Notes: generated by a model from the sequence alone, not told the origin. DNA of 46,713 nt from Stenotrophomonas sp. (GCA_003510825.1 DOKO01000422.1:1-46713); one strand, 5' to 3'. Shown: positions 31,484 through 39,640, numbered from the stretch's first letter. Numbers and translations are program-made.

Positions 31484-34042
31484 CTACCGCCTGCCCTGCG
31501 GTGACAACTCCCGCGCCAGGAACGACGCCGTCCTGCTGCCTTTCGCACGCGCGACCTGATGCGGCGTTCCCTTCGCCACGATGGTGCCGCCCGCTCCACC
31601 TGCACCTGGGCCGACGTCGATCACCCAATCCGCCTGCGCGACCGCGCGCATGTCGTGCTCGATCATCACCACCGTGTTTCCCGCCTCCACCAGGCGCTGC
31701 AGCTGCACCATCAGCCGGTCCGCGTCAGATGCGTGCAGACCGGTGGTGGGTTCATCCAGCACGTACAGGCTGCGCCCGCGCTGGCTGCGCTGCAGCTCGG
31801 TGGCCAGCTTGATGCGTTGCGCCTCACCGCCTGAAAGCTCGGTGGCCGGCTGGCCCAGCCGCAGATAGCCCAGGCCGATTTCCTGCAGCAGGTGCAGCGG
31901 GCGTGCGATGGCATCCTCTTCGCTGAAGAACGCATGCGCTTCGTCCACCGTCATCTGCAGGACCTCGGCGATGGTGCGCTCATTCCACAGCACCTTCAGC
32001 GTGGCCTCGTTGTAACGCGCACCGTGGCAGGTGGGGCACGGCGCATAGACGCTGGGCATGAACAGCAGTTCGACGCTGACGAAGCCTTCGCCTTCGCAGG
32101 TTTCGCAGCGGCCCTTGGCCACGTTGAAGGAGAAGCGCCCTGCGTCGAACTTTCGACGGCGTGCGGCCGGCGTCGCGGCAAACAGCTTGCGCACGTGATC
32201 GAACAGGCCGGTGTAGGTGGCCAGGTTGGAACGCGGCGTGCGGCCGATCGGCTTCTGGTCCACCTGCACGACACGCTGGATGGCATCCACATCGCCAGAC
32301 AGCCGGCCGCGCGTTGCTTCAATTACCGTGGGGCCATCGGTCGGTGTGGTTTCAGCGGTGTCCTCCACCGGCTCATGGCCCAGGTGCAGCAGCATCAGCT
32401 CCGGCAAGGCCTGCGCCATCAGGCTGGATTTGCCCGAGCCGGAAATGCCGGTCACCGCGGTCAGCAGGCCCAGCGGCACCTGCGCGTCCACTCCCTTCAG
32501 GTTGTGCCGGTGGATGTCCTGCAGCTCCAACCAGCTCTCCGCGCTGCGTTCCCGGCTGGCGGGCGCAGCGACCTGGTCGAACAGGTAACGCGCCGTGCGC
32601 GATTCCGCGACCTGGCGCAGGCCTTCGGGCTCGCCACTGTAAAGGACGCGTCCACCGTGCTCGCCCGCCTCCGGACCCACGTCCACCAGCCACTGCGCGC
32701 GACGCATCAGCTCCAGATCGTGTTCGACCACGAACACCGAATTGCCGCCGTCGCGCAGCCGGTCCAGTGCGTCGTACAGCGCCTTGCTGTCGGCCGGGTG
32801 CAGGCCCGCCGAGGGCTCATCGAGCACATACAGCACGCCGAACAGCAGCGAGCTCAACTGCGTGGCCAACCGCAGGCGCTGCAGTTCGCCGGCAGACAGC
32901 GTCGGCGTTGCGCGATCCAGAGACAGATAGCCCAGGCCCAAGCCACGCAGCTGGTGCACGCGCGCCATCACCCCGCCCGCCAGCCGCTGGGCGGCCAGCT
33001 GCTTCTCCTCCGACAACGCGCCCTTGCTGTAGGCGCTGAAATCCCCTTCCGCCACCGGCTGCAGCAGCTCGGCCAGCTGATCCAGAGGCAGCCGCATGAA
33101 CTCGCCGATATCCACGCCTGCGAAAGTGACCGAGAGGGCTTCGGGCTTCAGACGTTTGCCCTCGCAGGCCGGGCACAGCTTGCCTTCCATGTAGCGGGAC
33201 ACGCGCTTGCGCATCAGCGCACTCTGCGTGTTGGCAAACGTGTGCAGCACGTAGCGGCGCGCGCCGGTATAGGTACCCATGTAGCTGGGCTCCTGCTTGC
33301 GCTTGAGTGCGGCACGGGTCTCGGCGGGGGTGAAGCCGGCATAGACCGGCACGCTCGGCGCTTCCTCGGTGAACAGGATCCAGTCCCGGGCTTTCTTCGG
33401 CAGCGTCTTCCACGGCACGTCGATGTCGTAGCCCAGCGTGACCAGGATGTCGCGCAGATTCTGGCCATGCCATGCCGGCGGCCAGGAAGCGATGGCGCGC
33501 TCACGGATGCTCAGCGAGGGGTCGGGCACCATCAACGCCTCGGTCACCTCGTACACGTGGCCAAGGCCGTGGCAGGTGGTGCAGGCGCCCTGCGGCGTGT
33601 TGGGCGAGAAATCTTCGGCGTACAGCATGGGCTGCCTGGCGGGATAGGTACCGGCCCGCGAATACATCATGCGCACCAGGCTGGACAGCGTGGTGACACT
33701 ACCCACCGATGACCGCGCGTTGCTGGCACCGCGTTGCTGCTGCAGCGCCACCGCTGGCGGCAGCCCGTCGATCGCATCCACATCGGGCACGCCCGCCTGG
33801 TCGATCAGCCGCCGCGCATAGGGCGCGACGGACTCGAAGTAGCGTCGCTGCGCCTCCGCATACACGGTACCGAAGGCCAGCGATGACTTGCCGGAACCCG
33901 AGACGCCGGAGAACACCACCAGTGCATTGCGCGGAATGGAGACGTCGACATTCTTCAGGTTGTGCTCGCGCGCACCGCGAACCTCGACGCAACCGCTGGC
34001 GGCGGCAGCGCATGACGATTCGCCAAAAGGAGTGTTGGACAT
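31484..34042 (-). CDS. UvrA2-type (class II excinuclease A-like) ABC ATPase
   Basis: This is an 852-residue protein with two ABC ATPase halves. The Walker A motifs are GVSGSGKSS (about 46-54) and GISGSGKSS. The signature motifs are LSAGELQRLRLAT and LSGGEAQRIKLAT. Zinc-finger cysteines are seen at CTTCHGLGHVYEV, CPACEGKRL and CETCEGEGF...CPTCHG. It is about 90 residues shorter than UvrA, consistent with loss of the UvrB-binding domain as in UvrA2. Members of this class are linked to resistance against DNA-binding drugs. The ATG at 34042 follows AGGATCG. Confidence 0.92.
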   Translation of the reverse strand: MSNTPFGESSCAAAASGCVEVRGAREHNLKNVDVSIPRNALVVFSGVSGSGKSSLAFGTVYAEAQRRYFESVAPYARRLIDQAGVPDVDAIDGLPPAVALQQQRGASNARSSVGSVTTLSSLVRMMYSRAGTYPARQPMLYAEDFSPNTPQGACTTCHGLGHVYEVTEALMVPDPSLSIRERAIASWPPAWHGQNLRDILVTLGYDIDVPWKTLPKKARDWILFTEEAPSVPVYAGFTPAETRAALKRKQEPSYMGTYTGARRYVLHTFANTQSALMRKRVSRYMEGKLCPACEGKRLKPEALSVTFAGVDIGEFMRLPLDQLAELLQPVAEGDFSAYSKGALSEEKQLAAQRLAGGVMARVHQLRGLGLGYLSLDRATPTLSAGELQRLRLATQLSSLLFGVLYVLDEPSAGLHPADSKALYDALDRLRDGGNSVFVVEHDLELMRRAQWLVDVGPEAGEHGGRVLYSGEPEGLRQVAESRTARYLFDQVAAPASRERSAESWLELQDIHRHNLKGVDAQVPLGLLTAVTGISGSGKSSLMAQALPELMLLHLGHEPVEDTAETTPTDGPTVIEATRGRLSGDVDAIQRVVQVDQKPIGRTPRSNLATYTGLFDHVRKLFAATPAARRRKFDAGRFSFNVAKGRCETCEGEGFVSVELLFMPSVYAPCPTCHGARYNEATLKVLWNERTIAEVLQMTVDEAHAFFSEEDAIARPLHLLQEIGLGYLRLGQPATELSGGEAQRIKLATELQRSQRGRSLYVLDEPTTGLHASDADRLMVQLQRLVEAGNTVVMIEHDMRAVAQADWVIDVGPGAGGAGGTIVAKGTPHQVARAKGSRTASFLARELSPQGRR

Positions 34043-34165
34043 CTTCGCGATCCTGCAGGCAGTGAGTGGCACGCATCAGCGCGTGCCCGGCTCCCTATTC
34101 TCGCTGCTGCGGGGTGAATGCGGGTGACGGTTGGAGCGGCGCCCACAAGGTGGTACAAGACTGGC

Positions 34166-34407
34166 ATGGACGAGAAGACGTACTGGTTCACACGGAAGCG
34201 ATACGGCTGGGGCTGGGGACTGCCCTGCGCCTGGCAGGGCTGGGTGGTTTACGCCGTGGCACTCGCACTGCTGCTGGCGGGCCGTTCCTGTTCTCCCCGT
34301 TCCACCGGCCCCTGGCATTCCAGCTGTACACGTGGGCGGTGGTGCTGGTGCTTGTGCTGGTCTGCTGGCTGAAAGGCGCACCGCCGGGATGGCGCTGGGG
34401 GAAGTAG
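34166..34407 (+). pseudogene. Small membrane protein gene with a single-base frameshift
   Basis: The first frame starts MDEKTYWFTRKRYGWGWGLP and runs to about LALLLAGR; the second frame then continues FLFSPFHRPLAFQLYTWAVVLVLVLVCWLKG to PPGWRWGK and a TAG at 34405. Together they make an 80-residue, two-helix protein with Trp/Gly-rich ends. A 1-base deletion near GGCCGTTCC (about 34278-34286) explains the break. It may be a real pseudogene or a sequence error. No named family. Confidence 0.6.
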
Positions 34408-34591
34408 GCTGGCAGGTCATCCAGTCCGCGTTCGAGAAGGGCCACGTTCTCAACGAGCTATCGGACAGGAACGCAATGAAAGTACCTTCCCTGCCTTCGC
34501 ACGGAGTGGCAATGCAACGTGTAATGCCGCAGGCCCGCCAGAGCCACATTCCACACGTTGACTTGTCACCCGCAATGACCGATATCTGCAC

Positions 34592-34961
34592 CTAGCCGCA
34601 TGGATAGGGCAAGCGCTGAATGGACGCAATGATCGCAACTGAGGTGATCTGGGGCCAGCGGCCAGGTGAGAATGCATTCGAGATTTCGTCGAGATCGGCA
34701 ATCCGTATGCGGGAGGTGGCAGTCCTGCTGGCTGGGCCTGCCCTGTGGCAGTTCACCCCCCTCTTCAAGGCGCTGCGCGTTGGGCATGGCGGCAGTTCGC
34801 TGCAGGCGCTGCGCCTGGCGATTTCGCTGCTGCTCGACCTTCTGCAGGATTTCAGGGACAAGGGTGGCGTGCTGTTCTACCCACCTCGTGATGAGTTTCC
34901 CATCGAAGCGAATGTCTGCGGTATTGCCCGCCGGTAGGAGTGACACTGAGTAACTTTGCAC
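34592..34961 (-). pseudogene. Frameshifted ORF on the minus strand, unknown
   Basis: One frame from GTG at 34961 gives a coding-like stretch (FDGKLITRWVEQHATLVPE, ILQKVEQQRNRQAQRLQRTA). After about 34720 another frame looks better (TSRIRIADLDEISNAFSPG, WPQITSVAIIASIQRLPY) and ends at TAG 34592. The length implies one extra base. No family is known to me. Two other frames here (34620-34937 + and the uninterrupted minus frame) are less convincing. Confidence 0.35.
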
Positions 34962-34982
34962 AGGATGCAGTTGGGATTACAG

Positions 34983-35651
34983 ATGAAGACTTGCAGCAAA
35001 TGCGGGGGCAATCGCTTTAACGGTTGGAACCGTTGCATGGACTGCCGCAATCAGCGGGCAAAGGTCCGACAGCTGAGAATTTTGGCCAACGGAGGCAGCC
35101 ACACGGCACGCGAATGGTCCCAGCTTCTTGCCAACAGTCCAGCCTGCGCAGTCTGTGGCAGGAGCTGGTCCTTAGTCCCGCCGCGCCCTGACACGCGCTA
35201 CAAGCACACTTGGACCAAGGGGCATAAGATTCCCATCTATCTCGGGGGATCCAATAGCATCGAGAATATTCAAGCGGAGTGCTACCAGTGCAACTTTCGC
35301 CGGAGCGCTGGGTGTCTTGGAACTCAAACCACGTTCACCAAGGAAATTTTCATGGCAGCAAGCCAAGAGCGCTTTTCCCTTGCCTTCAGCTTCATTCTTA
35401 AAAGCGGCGCTGAAGTCTTCCCGGTGCAGATGAAGCGTCGCAGTAGTGGAAATGTAGCTTTCCGGATTTCACGTGGAGGCACTGGTGGCAACACGCTGCG
35501 GCGAGGAGAGGAAGTGGAGGAGAGCATCATGATACGCAAGGTTCTCGATGAGGAATACGCTGTGAGGTGCTCCTCAAAGGATGGTTCTATCCGAGGCTTG
35601 TACAAGCAAGGTCATCGTTCGGTCCTTGAGGTAAGGCGACACTCTGTCTGA
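34983..35651 (+). CDS. HNH-nuclease-domain protein with unknown C-terminal domain
   Basis: This is a 222-residue protein. Two zinc-ribbon-like pairs open it (CSKC at 4-7, CMDC at 18-21). The HNH part follows: CAVC at 55-58, then KGHKIPIYLGGSNSIENIQAEC..C (His81, Asn95, Cys100, Cys103), which fits the DHIxPxxxGGxNxxxNIQxLC HNH pattern with GHKIP in place of the DH. A distinct Ser/Arg/Gly-rich C-terminal domain starts near residue 124 (MAASQERFSLAF). An internal ATG at 35352 there has its own AAGGAAA. The region is AT-richer than the core, suggesting transfer. A DNase of phage defence or of a mobile element is plausible. Confidence 0.75.
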   Translation: MKTCSKCGGNRFNGWNRCMDCRNQRAKVRQLRILANGGSHTAREWSQLLANSPACAVCGRSWSLVPPRPDTRYKHTWTKGHKIPIYLGGSNSIENIQAECYQCNFRRSAGCLGTQTTFTKEIFMAASQERFSLAFSFILKSGAEVFPVQMKRRSSGNVAFRISRGGTGGNTLRRGEEVEESIMIRKVLDEEYAVRCSSKDGSIRGLYKQGHRSVLEVRRHSV

Positions 35652-35712
35652 CCCATCGTCCACCTACCAACAGCTTCGCTCTAACCAGAGCATCATCAAC
35701 AAGAGAGGCACC

Positions 35713-36072
35713 ATGGCAGTCAGCAATGAGAAGGATCTTGGGGAAGCACTCAGGAATGGAGATGACACGATAGAGATCGAAGGCGATCTGGCAAGGAAAG
35801 TTGTCAGAATCAAGGCCACTGGCAAGGCCGCATGGGCCATTGCTCTAGGTGCAATAGCGGTAGCAGTAATTCTTGCGCTCGGCACAGGGGGCACGGCCGC
35901 TCCTGCCAGCGCGGTCGTTGGTGTAGGTGCAGTGTCAATCCTTGGGCTATCCACCGCCACGTCAGCAGTCGCTATTGCCATAGCAGCCGGTGGTGTCGGA
36001 GCGCTCAATTCTCTGCGCAGGTACAAGATCGCTTCCAACACAAGGGGGAAGCTCGTTCTCTCGCGCAAGTAG
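35713..36072 (+). CDS. Small two-helix membrane protein paired with HNH gene
   Basis: This is a 119-residue protein. A charged, soluble start (NEKDLGEALRNGDDTIEIEGDLARKVVRI) precedes two glycine/alanine-rich membrane helices (AWAIALGAIAVAVILALGTGG and VVGVGAVSILGLSTATSAVAIAIAAGGVGAL) and a basic tail (RRYKIASNTRGKLVLSRK). GAGAGG lies before the ATG. It lies 61 bases after the HNH gene on the same strand with similarly reduced GC. Small Gly/Ala two-helix proteins can be pore-forming effectors of defence or toxin systems, but no function is proved. Confidence 0.72.
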   Translation: MAVSNEKDLGEALRNGDDTIEIEGDLARKVVRIKATGKAAWAIALGAIAVAVILALGTGGTAAPASAVVGVGAVSILGLSTATSAVAIAIAAGGVGALNSLRRYKIASNTRGKLVLSRK

Positions 36073-36290
36073 TTTCGCGCTTGGAATGGACTCAGCTCTG
36101 TCGCTATCGGCGTGCAGCATTCTCTTGTCGTGCTTCATCAACCTCGACGCGTGTCGCATATTCCCCACACGCTGGCGGGCCTTGCGGCGCCTGACTCTGG
36201 CGCGGCTTAACAGCATGCAAGAATGCCGAATGCGTCTTGCATCAAACGAGTTTGCAACTTGTCTGATGGGCGCAGCGCAACCCAGCGAGT
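36073..36290. other. Intergenic, no gene supported
   Basis: About 220 bases after the membrane-protein gene. Short frames on both strands exist but lack ribosome sites. It is the right border of the AT-richer patch, and no direct repeat marking an attachment site was seen. Confidence 0.35.
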
Positions 36291-36322
36291 ACAGATGACG
36301 TGCCACCGACAACGGGTGGCCG

Positions 36323-36480
36323 GGCCTCGAAAACCCGTCAGATCACACAATGTTGTTTGCGCTTGCCAGCCGGCGTCACCCGCGTGGCGCCGGCTGGCAA
36401 TCCGTCTGCCGGTTATGGCGGGCGGAGCGTGGAGGCCTCGCGCCTGCCGGTCGTGTGTGTGATCTCCCGGTTTTCGAGCC
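36323..36480. ncRNA. Large nested hairpin region, possible ash/C4-type regulatory RNA
   Basis: CTCGAAAACC and AGATCACACA near 36326-36349 recur as inverted copies near 36454-36479, giving an outer stem of two 10-bp blocks. Inside, TTGCCAGCCGGCGTCAC pairs with GTGGCGCCGGCTGGCAA (36363-36400; 17 pairs, one G-U, CCGC loop). The translated frame here recalls phage Ash-family text (VISRFSSHVS). P4-like phages have a structured antisense immunity RNA in that place. The direction and transcript are not known. Confidence 0.4.
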
Positions 36481-36540
36481 ACGTCTCCGCCCGCCACCTT
36501 CGTGTGGCGGCTACCGTCTGTCCTGCACGGAGCTCTCGCC

Positions 36541-36894
36541 ATGACCACACCGAAGTTTCCCGCCAACACCCCCGCCAACACCGAAGACGAGGACGCGCCC
36601 CGCAAGGGCAGCGCCTTCATCCGCGCCCTGAAAGACATCGGACGCGGTGCCGCCGCCGACGGCCAGCCCTGGCCCGAACCGTCGCTGCGTATCGGCCGTC
36701 GCATCGCCCTGGCCGATGCAGACTGCGCACGGGCCGGCCTGACCATCGCCCTGGAAATGCTGCTGGCAGGCGAACGCGTCCGCCAGAACGGACCCGAAGA
36801 GGACTACCCCGGTGACCGGGTGATGGAGGGACTGGTCATGGCGTGCCTGGCGATCAACGGGCAGGCCAGCGCGCGCATGCGCCCGGAGGAATGA
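36541..36894 (+). CDS. Unknown 117-residue protein after structured leader
   Basis: This soluble protein begins MTTPKFPANTPANTEDEDAPRKG with a disordered, charged N-terminus, followed by a helical core (LRIGRRIALADADCARAGLTIALEMLLAG) and a C-terminal helix (DRVMEGLVMACLAINGQASAR). Its start follows a GGAGC ribosome site directly after the nested hairpin region, so that region may be its leader. GC is back to core level. No family was recognised. Confidence 0.65.
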   Translation: MTTPKFPANTPANTEDEDAPRKGSAFIRALKDIGRGAAADGQPWPEPSLRIGRRIALADADCARAGLTIALEMLLAGERVRQNGPEEDYPGDRVMEGLVMACLAINGQASARMRPEE

Positions 36895-36911
36895 CACGCG
36901 GTGCAGGCAAC

Positions 36912-37170
36912 GCGCCGGGCATGACCCGGCGCTACCTTTGCGATTGCCGCAGTAGATCCACGCCATGCGTGGATGGGCCACGCGTGGTGCCGGCATTCCG
37001 CCGGGCACGGCCCGGCGCTACCTCTGCGATTGCCGCAGTAGATCCACGCCATGCGTGGATGCACCACGCGCGGTGCCGGCATTCCGCCGGGCACGGCCCG
37101 GCGCTACCTTTGCGATTGCCGCAGTAGATCCACGCCATGCGTGGATGGGCCACGCGCGGTCATGCATTCC
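36912..37170. repeat. Threefold 86-bp tandem of composite REP/SMAG units
   Basis: The motif GTAGATCCACGCCATGCG occurs at 36952, 37038 and 37124, exactly 86 bases apart. Each unit joins a CGCCGGGC...GCCCGGCGCTAC hairpin, a CTTTGCGATTGCCGCA spacer, and a GTAGATCCACGCC...GGATG hairpin. Units 2 and 3 differ at only a few bases. It sits between a + gene and the stop of a - gene. Confidence 0.9.
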
Positions 37171-37176
37171 GCCGCC

Positions 37177-37842
37177 TCAGTCGCAGAGCGCGCTGTCTTC
37201 GGTCAACGCAGCATCATCCAGCGGGCGCAGCTGCGCGATCTGCTCGCGCTGCTCGGCGCTGGGTTCGCCCAGCCACCACACGCGGCAGCGCGCGGTCAGG
37301 CGGCCGACCATCTTCGACTGCGCGGGCGAGTACAGCATGGCCAGCGCCGTCCCCGGGCAATCGTGGGCCTGGCACGCGGTGTAGAACCACCACGGCTCGC
37401 CCTGCATCACCACCAGCTTGCCCGGGCCACTGGGCCCGCTCAGCAGGCGCTTGCGCAGCGGTGGAATCTCTTTGTCGCTGGCCTCGGCCGCTGCCGTGTT
37501 CTGCATCAGGGTGTTGAAGGCGGCCAGCACCTTCGCGTCCTTGCGGCCGCAGTCGTCCACGGTGTTGCCGCCCACCAGGGTGAAGAAGTGGGTGGCCAGC
37601 GGATTGTCCTTGCAGGTGAGTTCGGCGCCGGGGGTTTGTTCTTCCGGCTCGCCTTCGTTGTCCCACACCGAAGGGTCCACATCGTCTTCGATATTCGGTT
37701 CGGGTTCGACCACGGCGGCGGGCGCGTCGGTTGGCGTTGCAGCGGACGGCGCGGAATCGGTGCCCGCCTGCGGTGCTGGGGCCTGCGAACACGCGGCCAA
37801 CAGCGCGATCATCCATGAGAGGCCAATGTTGCGAGACGTCAT
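37177..37842 (-). CDS. Ivy-like lysozyme-inhibitor lipoprotein
   Basis: This is a 221-residue lipoprotein with lipobox LLAAC (Cys18), preceded by AAGGACAGGG before ATG 37842. The first 75 residues are a Pro/Ala/Glu linker. The C-terminal half resembles the Ivy (inhibitor of vertebrate lysozyme) fold: PWWFYTACQAHDCPGTALAMLYSP, then RVWWLGEPSAEQREQI. The CxxHDC loop (Cys157-Cys162) is the segment that plugs the lysozyme active site in Ivy. The frame upstream overlaps a REP and is not used. Likely role: protection from host or competitor lysozymes. Confidence 0.7.
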   Translation of the reverse strand: MTSRNIGLSWMIALLAACSQAPAPQAGTDSAPSAATPTDAPAAVVEPEPNIEDDVDPSVWDNEGEPEEQTPGAELTCKDNPLATHFFTLVGGNTVDDCGRKDAKVLAAFNTLMQNTAAAEASDKEIPPLRKRLLSGPSGPGKLVVMQGEPWWFYTACQAHDCPGTALAMLYSPAQSKMVGRLTARCRVWWLGEPSAEQREQIAQLRPLDDAALTEDSALCD

Positions 37843-37898
37843 TCCCTGTCCTTGGGTGTGTGGGGCGCGGTGGTGGGATTCTACGCGGTGCCGGCATT

Positions 37899-37922
37899 CC
37901 GCCGGGCATGGCCCGGCGCTAC
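37899..37922. repeat. REP/SMAG unit upstream of the lipoprotein gene
   Basis: A CGCCGGGC-ATG-GCCCGGCGCTAC hairpin (GTAG on the minus strand), nearly identical to the first half of the tandem units at 36912-37170. Here it is a single copy. Confidence 0.75.
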
Positions 37923-37941
37923 CGTCGGGTTTCATCCGCAG

Positions 37942-37973
37942 AAAAAAACCCCGGCGCGTGGCCGGGGTTTTTC
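37942..37973. terminator. Bidirectional terminator after gpsA
   Basis: AAAAAAACCCCGGC, a short loop and GCCGGGGTTTTT form a GC stem flanked by A- and T-runs on the two sides. It lies 4 bases after the gpsA stop on the minus strand and also works in the plus direction. Confidence 0.85.
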
Positions 37974-37976
37974 GAT

Positions 37977-39002
37977 TCACTTGAACAGCGTGTCCGGGTA
38001 TTCCGGTTTCTGTTCCCGCGCCAGCAGGGCGCGCAGGCCTTCTTCAGGCGTCTGCTCGCCGTGCAGCACGGCACGCACGCGATCAGAGATGGGCAGGTCG
38101 ATGCCATGGCGGCGCGCCTGTCGCATCACTTCGTCGGCGGTCTGCACCGATTCCACCACCTGACCGATTTCGCGCACGGCATCCTGAAGCGTCTGCCCGC
38201 GGCCCAGGGCCAGGCCCAGGCGGCGGTTACGCGACAGGTCCCCGGTGCAGGTCAGCACCAGGTCGCCCAGGCCAGCCAGACCCATCAGGGTTTCCGGCTT
38301 GGCACCGATGGCGGCGGCAAGCCGCAGCATCTCGTTCAGGCCACGCGTGATCAGGCCGGCACGGGCGTTCAGGCCCAGCTGCATGCCATCGGCTACGCCG
38401 GTGGCCACGGCCAGCACGTTCTTCATCGCGCCGCCCAGCTCGGCACCCACCATGTCATCGCCCGTATAGGCGCGGAACGCCGGGCCATGCATGGCTTCGG
38501 CCACGGTCTGTGCGAACTCCGGCACGTCGCCGTGCACGGTGATGGCGGTGGGCAGGCCCAGGGTCACTTCCTTGGCGAACGACGGCCCGGTGACCACGGC
38601 CAGCGGCACGTCGTCCCCCAGGATCTCGCGCGCCACTTCATGCAGGAAGCGGCCCGAACCGGGTTCAAAACCCTTGGTGGCCCACGCCACGCCGGCACCA
38701 GCCGGACGCAGCGGTGCCAGCGCACGCACGGTTTCGTTGAACGCGTGCGACGGGGTCACCACCAGCACCCAGGCGGCATCCTGCAGGGCGGCCGCCATGT
38801 CGGTGGTCGCACGCAGGCTTTCCGGCAGGAGGATGCCCGGCAGGTAACGCGGGTTCTCGTGGCGCTGGTCGATGGCTTCGACCACGGCGGCATCGCGCCC
38901 CCACAGCACGGTCGGGTGACCGTGCCGGGCAAGCAGGGTGGCCAGCGCGGTTCCCCAGGAACCCGCGCCCAGCACGGCGATCTTGTCAGCGGTAGTGCTC
39001 AT
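37977..39002 (-). CDS. gpsA: NAD(P)+ glycerol-3-phosphate dehydrogenase GpsA
   Basis: This is a 341-residue enzyme that turns dihydroxyacetone phosphate into sn-glycerol 3-phosphate for phospholipid synthesis. It acts in the cytosol. Motifs seen: KIAVLGAGSWGTALATLLARHGH (dinucleotide fold), TKGFEP, the GPSFAKEV loop, GGAMKNVLAVATGVADG (catalytic Lys) and FEDGLGAGxNARAGLITRG-type NARAGLITRGLNEM. Length is normal. It directly follows secB, an order also found in other Proteobacteria. Confidence 0.97.
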   Translation of the reverse strand: MSTTADKIAVLGAGSWGTALATLLARHGHPTVLWGRDAAVVEAIDQRHENPRYLPGILLPESLRATTDMAAALQDAAWVLVVTPSHAFNETVRALAPLRPAGAGVAWATKGFEPGSGRFLHEVAREILGDDVPLAVVTGPSFAKEVTLGLPTAITVHGDVPEFAQTVAEAMHGPAFRAYTGDDMVGAELGGAMKNVLAVATGVADGMQLGLNARAGLITRGLNEMLRLAAAIGAKPETLMGLAGLGDLVLTCTGDLSRNRRLGLALGRGQTLQDAVREIGQVVESVQTADEVMRQARRHGIDLPISDRVRAVLHGEQTPEEGLRALLAREQKPEYPDTLFK

Positions 39003-39022
39003 CCGTGACGTCGCAGCGGGGA

Positions 39023-39541
39023 TCAGGCGTTGCCGGCCGGCTCGGAGTCAGCCAGCGACGGTGCGTCGCCCTGCTCCTGGCGCTGGCGCAGGGTTTCTGC
39101 GTACAGGCCTTCGAAGTTGATCGGCTGCAGGAAGAACGGCGGGAAGCCGCCGGCCTGGATCAGGTCGCTGACCAGCTGGCGCACGTACGGGAACAGGATG
39201 TTCGGGCACTGGGTGCCGAGCAGCACGTCGATGGACTGCGGGTCCAGGCCGACCAGACCGAACACGCCGGCCTGCTTCACTTCGGCCACGTAGGCGGTGC
39301 GCTCACCGGCCTGGCAGGTCAGGGTGACGGCCAGCACGACTTCGAAGGCGTTCTCGCCCAGGCGCTGCACCTGCTGGTTCAGGTTGAGCTGCAGTTCCGG
39401 CTGCACCTGGTCATTGAAGATGGTCGGGGCATTCGGCGATTCGAAGGAAACGTCCTTGACGTAGATCTTCTCGACGGTGAATGCGGGGCCGGTAGCGGCA
39501 TCGACCGGCGCAGCGGCGCCGTTGGTGATCTCTTCGGACAT
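39023..39541 (-). CDS. secB: Protein-export chaperone SecB
   Basis: This is a 172-residue SecB, the tetrameric chaperone that keeps precursor proteins unfolded for SecA. Seen are FTVEKIYVKDVSFESPNAP, CQAGERTAYVAEVKQAGVFGL and the conserved QCPNILFPYVRQLVSDLIQAGGFPPFFLQPINFEGLY. GGAG precedes ATG at 39541. It lies 20 bases upstream of gpsA. In E. coli the order is yibN-grxC-secB-gpsA; here the rhodanese gene is upstream and grxC is missing. Confidence 0.97.
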   Translation of the reverse strand: MSEEITNGAAAPVDAATGPAFTVEKIYVKDVSFESPNAPTIFNDQVQPELQLNLNQQVQRLGENAFEVVLAVTLTCQAGERTAYVAEVKQAGVFGLVGLDPQSIDVLLGTQCPNILFPYVRQLVSDLIQAGGFPPFFLQPINFEGLYAETLRQRQEQGDAPSLADSEPAGNA

Positions 39542-39640
39542 TTCCAGTAACTCCAATGAATGCAATGAAAACGAGTGTCGAACTACAGGATTGGGGGCGG
39601 CGGCAGGCCCATACAAGGCCAGTTCCGCCATCCCCTGCAA

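Noticed and set aside
34620..34937. A plus-strand 105-residue ORF
   Set aside because: No ribosome site, and the minus-strand frames opposite look more coding-like.
36300..36815. A 171-residue plus-strand ORF in the hairpin segment
   Set aside because: It runs out of frame into the gene at 36541 and becomes Arg/Pro-rich. Its first 75 residues may recall Ash proteins, so it is treated as part of the structured element rather than as a gene.
36912..37170. CRISPR-like appearance of the regular repeats
   Set aside because: The copies are directly joined 86-bp units without unique spacers, made of REP hairpins, and no cas genes are present.
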